Assembly (NCBI GenBank): GCA_021775835.1
Contig: JAJFHC010000276.1
Span: forward strand, 1 to 25,190
DNA from: Hyphomicrobiales bacterium
Lineage (GTDB): Bacteria; Pseudomonadota; Alphaproteobacteria; Rhizobiales; JAJFHC01
DNA length: 25,190 nt
Reading direction: 5' to 3'
A program made the translations under genes and the position numbers. Positions 16,567 through 24,304 of this stretch are shown one piece after another (the stretch's first letter is position 1; the number at the start of each line of letters is the position of its first letter). The notes beneath the pieces are model-generated. The model saw only the letters and a list, made by a program, of their open reading frames with translations, made no database searches and was not told the DNA's origin.

Positions 16567-17598
16567 TTAATCGCCCGACCGTGCAATTCTTCCCTCGATG
16601 GGATAGCGCGGATCATTGTAACCGGGCGTGGAGGGATGGCCTGACGGCACCATAGAGTCCATGAAGGTCTCGTCCTCTTTGGTGAACTGATAATCGAGAG
16701 CCGTTATGTAGTCCTGCCATTGCGCCGGTGTCCGCGGGCCTGCAAGGACTGATGTCACCAGGCGATTGTTCAAAGTCCAAGCCACCGCGAACTGGCCAGA
16801 CGTGATGCCGCGGGCCTCTGCGTGGGCTTTGATCTTTTGAGCGATCACAAGAGACTCCGGACGCCATTCGCTTTCCATCATGCGCACGTCCCTGGCTTCC
16901 GCCCGGCTGCCTTCAGGGGGCGCGGCATCGGGAAGATACTTTCCGGTAAGAACGCCCCGGGCAAGCGGGCTGTAGGGGACCACCGCCATGCCGTAGTGGC
17001 CGCACACGGGGAGTTGTTCGACTTCCGGTTGCCGGTTGAGTGCGTTGTAGTAAGGCTGGGAGACGACCGGCCGGTCGACGCCTAGGGCGTCGCACACCCG
17101 CACGATCTCCGCGATGCGCCAGGAACGGAAGTTGCTAACGCCAAATGTCCTGATCTTGCCCTGGCGTATGAGATCGCCAATTGCGGAAATCGTGGTCTCG
17201 AGTGGCGTGTCGTGATCTTCCAGATGGAGGTAATAGACGTCGATGAAGTCTGTCCGCAATCGGGTGAGCGAATTCTCTGCCGCGCGCATGATCCAGGCCC
17301 GGCTAAGGCCGCTTTCGTTGAGTCTGTCGCTCAACGGGTTGCCGACCTTGGTTGCCAGCACAAAGTCGTGGCGCCGCTTTTCCAGTGCTTCGCCGATAAT
17401 CTCTTCCGAGGCCCCGCGATTGTACTGATCTGCAGTATCGATGAAGTTGACACCGTCATCTCCAGCCCTCGATATGAGGTCGAACGAGGCGGCCTTGTCG
17501 GCCCGCCCACCAAACATCATCGTGCCCAGACAGATTGGGGAGACGCGCAGGCCGCTGCGTCCGAGCAGGCGGTATCGCGACTTCTGGATTGCGCTCAT
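16567..17598 (-). CDS. Aldo/keto reductase
   Basis: A 343-residue NADP(H)-dependent oxidoreductase of the aldo/keto reductase superfamily (TIM barrel, cytoplasmic). The catalytic tetrad is complete: Asp54 and Tyr59 in FIDTADQYNRG, Lys84 in LATKVG and His125 in YYLHLEDHD. The opening YRLLGRSGLRVSPICLGTMMFGG and the C-terminal SVLAGPRTPAQW cofactor segment place it with the AKR11/12-like bacterial 'general stress/oxidoreductase' type. The substrate cannot be told. The ATG at 17598 is preceded by AGGA with rather long spacing. It is convergent with the TAXI gene and divergent from the transhydrogenase, and probably a single-gene transcript. Confidence 0.92.
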   Translation of the reverse strand: MSAIQKSRYRLLGRSGLRVSPICLGTMMFGGRADKAASFDLISRAGDDGVNFIDTADQYNRGASEEIIGEALEKRRHDFVLATKVGNPLSDRLNESGLSRAWIMRAAENSLTRLRTDFIDVYYLHLEDHDTPLETTISAIGDLIRQGKIRTFGVSNFRSWRIAEIVRVCDALGVDRPVVSQPYYNALNRQPEVEQLPVCGHYGMAVVPYSPLARGVLTGKYLPDAAPPEGSRAEARDVRMMESEWRPESLVIAQKIKAHAEARGITSGQFAVAWTLNNRLVTSVLAGPRTPAQWQDYITALDYQFTKEDETFMDSMVPSGHPSTPGYNDPRYPIEGRIARSGD

Positions 17599-17757
17599 TA
17601 TTGGCTCTGCTTCCTGTTAAATAGCTGAGTTTGCAGCGATGAATTTGACTTCAGGTTGGTTTATCGAAAAAGTTGCCACCTAGCACAAGATGATTCTCAT
17701 GATTCGGGAAATTTCTGCGCTGTTTGGCACTGAACCAGCAAGGGCGGGACCTTGGAT

Positions 17758-19149
17758 ATGCAGCACTATGACCTGATCGTAATTGGCAGCGGACCAGCAG
17801 GCAGAAGGGCCGCCATTCAGGCGGCCAAGCTCAACAAGGAGGTTCTTGTCGTGGAGAAGGGCCGCCGTGTCGGTGGTGTGTCTGTCCACACAGGAACAAT
17901 CCCCAGTAAGACGCTGCGGGAAACCGTGCTCAATCTTTCAGGCTGGCGCGAGCGCGGCTTCTATGGCCGGGCCTACCGTGTCAAGCAGGACATTTCCGCT
18001 GAGGATCTGCGCAAGCGCCTGCATATCACGCTCAACCACGAGGTTGAGGTGCTGGAGCACCAGTTTGCCCGAAACCAGGTGACGACACTTAAAGGTACGG
18101 GGCGGTTCGTCGACGCGAACACTATCGAAGTGACAGCTGAAGGCGGTGAACTGATTCAATTCAGTGGCGACAAATTCATTTTAACGGTGGGCACAAAACC
18201 GTTCCGGCCCGATACCATTCCGTTCGATGGGGAAAGGGTGCTCGACAGTGACGAGGTCCTTGAGCTGAAGAGCCTGCCGAAGAATCTGGCGGTCGTCGGC
18301 GCCGGTGTGATCGGCATCGAATATGCAACGATCTTCAGTGCGCTGGATGTGCATGTGACGATCATTGAGCCGCGCAAGTCGATGCTTGATTTCATCGACC
18401 GGGAACTGATTGAGGATTTCATGCATCAGTTGCGTGATCGCGGCACGACGTTGCGGATGGGCTGCAAGGTCGACCGGATCGAACGCCAGGAAGGCGGTTG
18501 CCTGATTCATCTGGAAAACGGACGGACCGTGCGTGCCGACATGGTCCTGTTCGCCGCCGGCCGCATGGGGGCGACGGACAGCCTGAACCTGGAGGCCTGT
18601 GGCCTTGAGGTCGACCACAGGGGCAGGATCGAGGTTGATAAGGCGACGTTCCAGACCAATGTGCCCCACATCTATGCCGCCGGCGATGTCATAGGTTTCC
18701 CCAGCCTTGCGTCAACCTCAATGGAACAGGGGCGGATCGCCGCCTGTCATGCGCTCACCGTGGACGCTCACGCGCCGCCGGAATACTTTCCCTACGGGAT
18801 CTATTCGGTGCCTGAGATCTCGACAATTGGCATGAACGAAGAAGAAGTGATTGAACGCGGCATCCCTTATGAAAGCGGTATCGCACGGTTCCGTGAAACC
18901 AGCCGGGGACATATCATGGGGCTGGAGACCGGCATGATGAAAATGATCTTTTCGATTAAGACCAGGCGACTGCTGGGCTGTCATATCGTGGGCGAGGGGG
19001 CGACCGAGTTGATTCACATAGGCCAGGCGGTGCTCAATCTGAACGGCACACTGGACTATTTCGTGGAGAATACATTCAACTATCCAACCCTGGCGGAAGC
19101 TTACAAGATTGCGGCACTTGACGCCTACAACCGGATGCCGCCGGCCTAA
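17758..19149 (+). CDS. sthA: Soluble pyridine nucleotide transhydrogenase (SthA/UdhA-like)
   Basis: A 463-residue FAD flavoprotein of the pyridine nucleotide-disulphide oxidoreductase family. It transfers hydride between NADPH and NAD+ in the cytoplasm and helps balance the two pools. The FAD site is GSGPAG (10-15), a second nucleotide fold is GAGVIGIEYATIF, and YAAGDVIGFPSLASTSMEQG is the FAD-binding C-terminal motif. The redox CxxxxC pair of lipoamide or glutathione reductases is absent (GGVSVHTGTIPSK), which identifies SthA-type enzymes; here even the single Cys often found is missing. C-terminal NTFNYPTLAEAYKIAALD is typical of SthA. A TTG at 17752 is in frame, but the ATG has the better-spaced GGGA. 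It is divergent from the aldo/keto reductase. Confidence 0.93.
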   Translation: MQHYDLIVIGSGPAGRRAAIQAAKLNKEVLVVEKGRRVGGVSVHTGTIPSKTLRETVLNLSGWRERGFYGRAYRVKQDISAEDLRKRLHITLNHEVEVLEHQFARNQVTTLKGTGRFVDANTIEVTAEGGELIQFSGDKFILTVGTKPFRPDTIPFDGERVLDSDEVLELKSLPKNLAVVGAGVIGIEYATIFSALDVHVTIIEPRKSMLDFIDRELIEDFMHQLRDRGTTLRMGCKVDRIERQEGGCLIHLENGRTVRADMVLFAAGRMGATDSLNLEACGLEVDHRGRIEVDKATFQTNVPHIYAAGDVIGFPSLASTSMEQGRIAACHALTVDAHAPPEYFPYGIYSVPEISTIGMNEEEVIERGIPYESGIARFRETSRGHIMGLETGMMKMIFSIKTRRLLGCHIVGEGATELIHIGQAVLNLNGTLDYFVENTFNYPTLAEAYKIAALDAYNRMPPA

Positions 19150-19252
19150 GGCAATATGCATATTTGTGCGTTGCGCGGACCCTTCTCGGTCAAGTCCCGA
19201 TCACGCTGCTGGAGGCTTTGACTGAACAACCGCGTCTCCTTTCAGAAATGCC

Positions 19253-19281
19253 TTGCAACCGACCCGAAACACCATTATTCA
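19253..19281 (+). promoter_or_regulatory. Candidate promoter of tRNA-Ser
   Basis: TTGCAA (19253-19258) and TATTCA (19276-19281) are separated by exactly 17 bp and end 7 bp before the mature tRNA 5' end, a normal distance for a tRNA gene with a short leader. The -35 element matches the TTGACA consensus at five of six positions and the -10 element matches TATAAT at four of six. Confidence 0.5.
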
Positions 19282-19288
19282 CGGCGGC

Positions 19289-19379
19289 GGAGAGGTGGCC
19301 GAGTGGTCGAAGGCGCCCGCCTGCTAAGTGGGTAGACGTCACAAGCGTCTCGAGGGTTCGAATCCCTTCCTCTCCGCCA
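19289..19379 (+). tRNA. tRNA-Ser (anticodon GCT)
   Basis: A full type II tRNA with encoded CCA. The acceptor stem GGAGAGG pairs with CCTCTCC. The anticodon arm is CCCGC-CTGCTAA-GTGGG with anticodon GCT, reading AGC and AGU codons. The extended variable arm (TAGACGTCACAAGCGTCT) is diagnostic of serine tRNAs. The T arm is GAGGG-TTCGAAT-CCCTT. No pairing fault is seen. Confidence 0.98.
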
Positions 19380-19556
19380 TTTTCTTTTCATAAACCTGCT
19401 GATTTGTTAGTGTTGGTTGACCCACCTACTAGGTGTTCTAACCCTGGCCCCACCAGAGGCTATTTGCCTTAGCGGGATTGTCCGGCAGTCATCGCAAGAC
19501 CCACCACCGGGCCTTTCCTTTTCGAATTTGAACTTGGCGCATTCGCGATTTCGAAA
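19380..19556. other. Region between tRNA-Ser and sulfotransferase
   Basis: No gene is seen. It has a T-rich start after the tRNA (TTTTCTTTTC without a preceding hairpin) and a CACCTA-C-TAGGTG interrupted palindrome at 19423-19435. The sequence TTCTAACCCTGGCCCCACCA nearby recalls a tRNA 3' end, but its arms do not pair. Confidence 0.5.
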
Positions 19557-20150
19557 ATGAACATAAATACAAATGAACCGCAGGCGTCTGAACTGAGAAT
19601 CTTCCAGATTGGTTTTAACAAATGCGCTACGCGTTCAATTAGCCATTTTCTGGATCTGCATGGACTGCGGTCTGAACATTGGCTTTGTGGAAAGCTCGCA
19701 GTATCCATCCGTGATGCCATACAAAACGGAACCAAGCCGCTTGCGGAGTGGCCCGATGCAAATGTCTTCTTGGACATGGAGCACATATACGACGCCGACG
19801 GTCCGATCGAAGGTTACAAGTATTTCAGAGAGATCGACCTCGCCTATCCGGAAGCCAAATTCATCCTGAATACGCGCAACATGGAAGCCTGGATCAGGAG
19901 CCGTCAAAAACATGATGACGGCACGTACTTGGAGTTTTATCGTAACTTATACAATGTCTCAGAGGCCGAGCACGTGTTTGCTTACTGGCGGCGGGACTGG
20001 CTATCGCACCACCTGGAAGTCCTGGAACATTTTTCCAGTGAAAAAAGCCGGCAGCTTCTTATCTGGGACATTGATGCGCCGGATTTTTCGAAAATCGAGT
20101 CATTCCTCGATATCCCTGTCGACTCAAAAAAGTGGCCTCACATTAGATAG
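19557..20150 (+). CDS. Sulfotransferase-family protein
   Basis: A short, 197-residue cytoplasmic protein of the P-loop sulfotransferase superfamily, which would move sulfuryl from PAPS to an acceptor. The 5'-phosphosulfate loop is FQIGFNKCATRSI (16-28), close to the family pattern 'GFNKCGTTS' but with Arg26 where a Thr or Ser is common. The 3'-phosphate motif is FILNTRNMEAWIRSR (102-116), with Arg107 and Ser115. Length is near the 200-220 residues of this group. Its codon use and A/T content look different from the neighbouring oxidoreductase genes (many AAA, ATT and TAT-type codons) by eye. No Shine-Dalgarno is clear before the ATG. It stands alone after tRNA-Ser. Substrate unknown; the Arg26 substitution could affect activity. 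Confidence 0.82.
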   Translation: MNINTNEPQASELRIFQIGFNKCATRSISHFLDLHGLRSEHWLCGKLAVSIRDAIQNGTKPLAEWPDANVFLDMEHIYDADGPIEGYKYFREIDLAYPEAKFILNTRNMEAWIRSRQKHDDGTYLEFYRNLYNVSEAEHVFAYWRRDWLSHHLEVLEHFSSEKSRQLLIWDIDAPDFSKIESFLDIPVDSKKWPHIR

Positions 20151-20376
20151 AACGACGTAGCCAATTGAACTGTATTGCTCGTGTACCGGACGTGCAGCTT
20201 GAGGCCTCAAATTCTCTCTGCAACGATACTCTCACCCTAAACCAGGTCGACAGATAGCTATGCTGGTGATTCGACCAAAGATCAAAAACCGCCGCTTCAC
20301 AGGTTTCGAGTGGCGCGATCGATGCGGTTCGCCTATCTTGCCGTGGACACGAAATCATTGAATTGTGAGACCTAAA

Positions 20377-21354
20377 ATGAAAGCTGTTCGCTTCGCCCAA
20401 CCGGGTGGTCCTGAAGTATTGTCCTTGACCGATATCGATCTGCCTGATCCCGAGGCTGGGCAGGTGCGTGTACGCCAGACGGCTGTTGGACTTAATTTCA
20501 TCGACACCTACCACCGTTCCGGCCTTTATCCGGTGCCTTTGCCGTCAGGCATCGGCCTCGAGGCGGCTGGCGTGGTCGAGGGCGTGGGTGCGGGCGTGTC
20601 AACGCTTTCCGTCGGTGACCGGATTGCTTATGGCGCGGGTCCGCTCGGGGCTTATGCCGAAGTCTGCAATGTTCCGTCCAATCGGGTGACAAAATTGCCT
20701 GACAGCATTTCCGACGAAACGGCGGCCGCCATGATGCTGAAAGGTATGACCGTGCGGTATCTGCTGCGGGCGACCTACAAGGTAGAGGCCGGCGATACGA
20801 TTCTGTTACACGCTGCCGCGGGTGGCGTAGGGCTCCTTGCATGCCAGTGGGCAAACGCCCTTGGAGCAACCGTCATCGGCACAGTCGGCAGTGAAGAGAA
20901 GGCCGAACTGGCACGCGCCCACGGGTGCCATCACATCATTCTCTACAATCAGGAGGATGTGGCAGCGAAAGTTCGCGAGATTACCGATGGAGAGGGTGTT
21001 CCGGTGGTCTATGACGGCATTGGGGCTGCCACTGTCACCGCATCACTCGACAGTCTTCAACCGCGTGGCCTGCTGGTGAACTTTGGCAGTGCGTCTGGAC
21101 CGGTGACAAACTTCGACCTCGGTTCTCTGGCAGCCAAGGGGTCGCTGTATGTGACCCGACCTTCCTTGATGACCTATGTCGCCGACGATGGGGACCTCCA
21201 GGAGACGGCAGGAGACCTGATCGAAATCGTTGCCAGCGGAAAGCTGAACATCCCGATAAACCAGCGCTATGGCCTGAGTGAAGTTCGCAAGGCACACGAA
21301 GACCTGGAAGGTCGCCGGACCACGGGCGCCAGCATTATCGTACCGGGAAGTTAA
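20377..21354 (+). CDS. NADPH:quinone oxidoreductase (Qor/zeta-crystallin family)
   Basis: A 325-residue medium-chain dehydrogenase/reductase of the quinone oxidoreductase branch, without the zinc ligands of alcohol dehydrogenases. FIDTYHRSGLYPVPLPSGIG and GLEAAGVVEGVG are the QOR hallmark near the N-terminus; the Rossmann loop AAAGGVGLLACQWANALGA binds NADPH. Such enzymes reduce quinones or 2-alkenals by one or two electrons and detoxify them. An in-frame GTG at 20365 is less likely than the ATG at 20377, which begins MKAVRFAQPGGPEVL as expected for the family. It is convergent with the protease gene. Function beyond the family level is inferred. Confidence 0.93.
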   Translation: MKAVRFAQPGGPEVLSLTDIDLPDPEAGQVRVRQTAVGLNFIDTYHRSGLYPVPLPSGIGLEAAGVVEGVGAGVSTLSVGDRIAYGAGPLGAYAEVCNVPSNRVTKLPDSISDETAAAMMLKGMTVRYLLRATYKVEAGDTILLHAAAGGVGLLACQWANALGATVIGTVGSEEKAELARAHGCHHIILYNQEDVAAKVREITDGEGVPVVYDGIGAATVTASLDSLQPRGLLVNFGSASGPVTNFDLGSLAAKGSLYVTRPSLMTYVADDGDLQETAGDLIEIVASGKLNIPINQRYGLSEVRKAHEDLEGRRTTGASIIVPGS

Positions 21355-21471
21355 AGCCAGAGCATCGTCCGACCACACTTTTCCTCATCCAGCTCCTGGT
21401 CGGCATGTCAGAATGAGGGTCCAGGATTTGGAACTCTTCTCTGTTTCGGTCCTGGGGTGTTTCTCGGAGAC

Positions 21472-22329
21472 TTAACTTGCTTTCCGCTTCTTGTTCGATG
21501 CGGTTTTTGGGCCTTTGGGACAAGATGACGTCGACCTGCCGCGTAAGGCACGCCAGGCAGACGAGCATTTCGTCTTGCTGCAGACAAAATCGGCAATCAT
21601 AGGGGATGTTACCGCGTGGGCGAGGTCAAGGTGGCGACCGGTTCCGTCTGAAAGGGTACTGACGACCATGCCGGCGAGCTTGCCGCCATTGTCAAAGACC
21701 GGACCGCCGGATTCACCTTTACGGGTCTGCAGCCGTAAGACCATCGCGTCATTGTATCCGAAGGACCGGTACTTGACGGGTCGTCCAAAACTCATTGCCG
21801 CCACGGTTCCAAAACGTGCGGTATGGGTTCTTTGACGTGGTTTGCCCAATGAAAATATGCCGCCACCGACCGGCAGGCACGGGTTAGCCACCGGAACAAC
21901 CGGCGTGAGGCCAACGGGATCGGTGATCTTTATCAGCGCCATATCGGTATCGTGGCGAATTGAGAGAACATTGCCGCGGAACACCCGCCCTTTGGGTCCG
22001 GTAACATTCACATACCAACCTTTCGAGACACCAACATGCCCGGCAGTGAGAATATGACCATTGTTGTCCAGAACAAATCCGCTGCCGGACGTAACCGCTT
22101 CCGGGTCCTTGTCGTCCGCTGACTGCAGTTCCCGCAAAGTTGCTTCATAAACAACCATCGTGACATAGGAGTTGCTGGTGTTCGACAACAGCTTCTCCGT
22201 CACCTCTGGTGCTGCGTTTGCCGGTGTTGCAGTAGCCGTGCTGATGTCAAAACTACGGGGTCCCGACTCGGTCTGAAAACATCCCGAAAGGACAGAAGCT
22301 GCTGCGGCGGCAAGAAGAATACGCTTCAC
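21472..22329 (-). CDS. Trypsin-like serine protease lipoprotein
   Basis: A 285-residue exported protease with a complete chymotrypsin-fold triad: His98 (LTAGHVG), Asp129 (HDTDMALI) and Ser207 (GESGGPVF). The N-terminus MKRILLAAAAASVLSGC has a lipobox (Cys17), so it should be lipid-anchored in the periplasm or outer membrane; no PDZ domain follows, unlike DegP. The C-terminal tail after residue 250 is short and basic (KKRKAS). The GTG start overlaps the TPR-sulfotransferase stop as GTGA (22326-22329), so the two are likely translationally coupled. This pairing is unusual and suggests they act on the same surface process. Substrate unknown. Confidence 0.9.
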   Translation of the reverse strand: MKRILLAAAAASVLSGCFQTESGPRSFDISTATATPANAAPEVTEKLLSNTSNSYVTMVVYEATLRELQSADDKDPEAVTSGSGFVLDNNGHILTAGHVGVSKGWYVNVTGPKGRVFRGNVLSIRHDTDMALIKITDPVGLTPVVPVANPCLPVGGGIFSLGKPRQRTHTARFGTVAAMSFGRPVKYRSFGYNDAMVLRLQTRKGESGGPVFDNGGKLAGMVVSTLSDGTGRHLDLAHAVTSPMIADFVCSKTKCSSAWRALRGRSTSSCPKGPKTASNKKRKAS

Positions 22330-24161
22330 GGTTTTTCCAACTGTTCCAAGAGGGGGCTTAGATACTCTTCATATCGCCGCCATTTTCCAACAGCGGTTTT
22401 GTTGATCGGCTGACGCACTTGCCAAACGCTGGCGGTTTGCACCGGACGATCGACTTTGGCTGTGTCCAGATACCCATCATCCCACTCAAAGCCGCAAAAT
22501 TCCACAAGTTTCTTGCCTTCTTCTCGGGGATTTGACACCAGGGTCTCATATACGGAGTCATATATTCTTACAGGAACGACCTTGGTCCAGTGATCCATGA
22601 TCTTCCGATAACATCGACTCGTTAGTGCGATGCCGTCGAGTGTATAGACAAATGTCAGTCCGTCACTGAAATTCTGCTCGTAACAGGAGTGTCCCACGTC
22701 CATCAGGTCACGCCGGCAATGAATGAATTTGGCGTTGGGAAACAGCCAGGCAAGGAGGCCAATACACAAGTAGTTGCCTGGTGTCTTGTCAGTGACAAAT
22801 GGATTGTCACCGGCATTTTGGCGCAACGTTTCGAGAACTCCGGTTGCTTGGATACGGGCCCATTCCGGCGGGGTATCTGGCAAGTTGTCGGGATACTCTG
22901 GAAGGGTCTTGGTGAAATTTTGTATGGCGAGTTGCTCGCCGCCCGGATGTACTCCCGGCACTGCCGCCAGAATTTGCTCGGTCAGGGTTGTTCCGGAACG
23001 AGGCATTCCGAAAACGAAAATCGGACTGTCCGTGTTATGGCCTTCGCCAGCACGTTTCCTAAAAAACTCAGGCGTGAAGGTTTCGATGACCCGATCGACG
23101 GACAAGGCATGCAACTCAGCGTTGAATGGCGATTTCCCCGCCTTGATTTCATTTGCCGTTTTCAGTGCCCGAAAAGCGTTTTCCCGGTCGCCCGCCTTGT
23201 CATATAAACGATAAAGCGTAAAACCTGCAGAGGCGCGAGAGGCATCTACGTAGGTTTGGGTGTCCGCCAGCACATTTTCGAGAATTTTGCTGGGGTCTGA
23301 ATTCAGCCGCTTCATCTGGGCGAGTTTTTCGTAGGCTTCGGCAATATCGTCCCGTAACTCGATGACTTTCCGGAAATCCTTTTCCGCGTCGTCAAATCGA
23401 CCAAAATACTCGTGCGCGACACCTCTCACGAAGTAGGCTTGTGGTATGTCAGGACGGGCTTCAATAGTGGCCGTGGCGTTCTTCAATGCCTGGTCGTATT
23501 TCTCGATGCGTAGCTGAGCCTGGCCCCATTTCCATAACAATCGGTCTTCGATCGGTTTGAGGGCTGCAGCCCGTGCAAACGCCCTGTCCGCCGGTTCAAA
23601 GCTCTCGAGCTCAAAAAGACAGACACCCAGGTTGAACCAAGCATCAGATAACCCAGGGTCAAGTTCAATCGCTCTATGGAAAACCTCAACCGCCTCGCGA
23701 CTCTGATTGTCGGAAACCAGCGCGTTGCCAAGGGCGTTCAGAATTTCGGGATCACGCGGTGAACGTTCGAGGGCCCGCTTGAAGGTCTCTATGGCTTCAT
23801 CGGATCGGTTCTGGAAATGTATACTCAAACCAAGACCGAACAGCGCGTCAGCATCGGCGGCATTTATTTCCAGGGCCTGACGGTAGAGTTTCTCTGCTTC
23901 CGTATGTCTCTTAGACTTGCGTTCGAGTTCCGCCAGGTTGAAGACGAAATAAGCGTCCCTTGGGGCCATATTGAGTGCCCGTTTCATGAGTTTCCGGGCG
24001 CTGGCAAAGTTTTCAAGTTCCGCTTCAACCGCTCCCAGTTCAGAAAGAACATCGGGATCGTTCGGGCTTTGTTTCAAGGCCTGCTTATACGCGCCTCGGG
24101 CCTCTTTAAATCGACCTCGTTCAAATTCGGTTCGGGCACGCTGAAGCTGGACTGATGTCAT
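22326..24161 (-). CDS. TPR-domain sulfotransferase
   Basis: A 611-residue fusion. Residues about 1-300 are tandem tetratricopeptide repeats (for example EARGAYKQALKQSPNDPDVL, EAVEVFHRAIELDPGLSDAW, DAEKDFRKVIELRDDIAEAY); residues about 380-611 are a sulfotransferase domain. Its P-loop is FVFGMPRSGTTLTEQIL near 380-396 and its 3'-phosphate motif FIHCRRDLMDVGHSCYEQNF near 477-496. Both are intact, so PAPS-dependent activity is expected. TPR-sulfotransferases are common in marine alphaproteobacteria and cyanobacteria, usually with unknown acceptors; the TPRs likely recruit the acceptor. A TTG at 24164 is in frame but the ATG at 24161 is taken. It overlaps the protease gene and sits downstream of the porin's terminator. 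Confidence 0.92.
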   Translation of the reverse strand: MTSVQLQRARTEFERGRFKEARGAYKQALKQSPNDPDVLSELGAVEAELENFASARKLMKRALNMAPRDAYFVFNLAELERKSKRHTEAEKLYRQALEINAADADALFGLGLSIHFQNRSDEAIETFKRALERSPRDPEILNALGNALVSDNQSREAVEVFHRAIELDPGLSDAWFNLGVCLFELESFEPADRAFARAAALKPIEDRLLWKWGQAQLRIEKYDQALKNATATIEARPDIPQAYFVRGVAHEYFGRFDDAEKDFRKVIELRDDIAEAYEKLAQMKRLNSDPSKILENVLADTQTYVDASRASAGFTLYRLYDKAGDRENAFRALKTANEIKAGKSPFNAELHALSVDRVIETFTPEFFRKRAGEGHNTDSPIFVFGMPRSGTTLTEQILAAVPGVHPGGEQLAIQNFTKTLPEYPDNLPDTPPEWARIQATGVLETLRQNAGDNPFVTDKTPGNYLCIGLLAWLFPNAKFIHCRRDLMDVGHSCYEQNFSDGLTFVYTLDGIALTSRCYRKIMDHWTKVVPVRIYDSVYETLVSNPREEGKKLVEFCGFEWDDGYLDTAKVDRPVQTASVWQVRQPINKTAVGKWRRYEEYLSPLLEQLEKP

Positions 24162-24233
24162 CAAGGGTCTCTAGGCAAAAAACGCCGTGTTAACAGAAAT
24201 GTCCGTTGTTGTACGAGAATACAGACAAAAACT

Positions 24234-24266
24234 AAAAAGCCCGGGCATAATCGAATATGCCCAGGC
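24234..24266 (-). terminator. Rho-independent terminator of the porin gene
   Basis: Leftward transcription past the porin stop meets GCCTGGGCATA, a six-base loop and TATGCCCGGGC: ten pairs and one mismatch. Five U follow (A run at 24234-24238), and a further TTTTTG stretch lies just beyond. It is a textbook intrinsic terminator 39 bp past the stop codon. Confidence 0.92.
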
Positions 24267-24304
24267 CAATCTTTTAGCTCATGTGAGCCGTGTCTGGCTA
24301 GATC

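Noticed and set aside
19153..19164. AATATGCATATT palindrome after sthA
   Set aside because: Perfect but short and AT-rich with no loop and no second copy; chance is as likely as a binding site.
19431..19455. tRNA 3'-end remnant or attachment site (TTCTAACCC...CACCA)
   Set aside because: The supposed T-arm does not pair and the sequence does not repeat the tRNA-Ser end; there is no integrase in the window.
20199..20210. TTGAGGCCTCAA palindrome before the quinone oxidoreductase gene
   Set aside because: A loop-free 12-bp palindrome without a U-run or repeat copy; not supported as terminator or operator.
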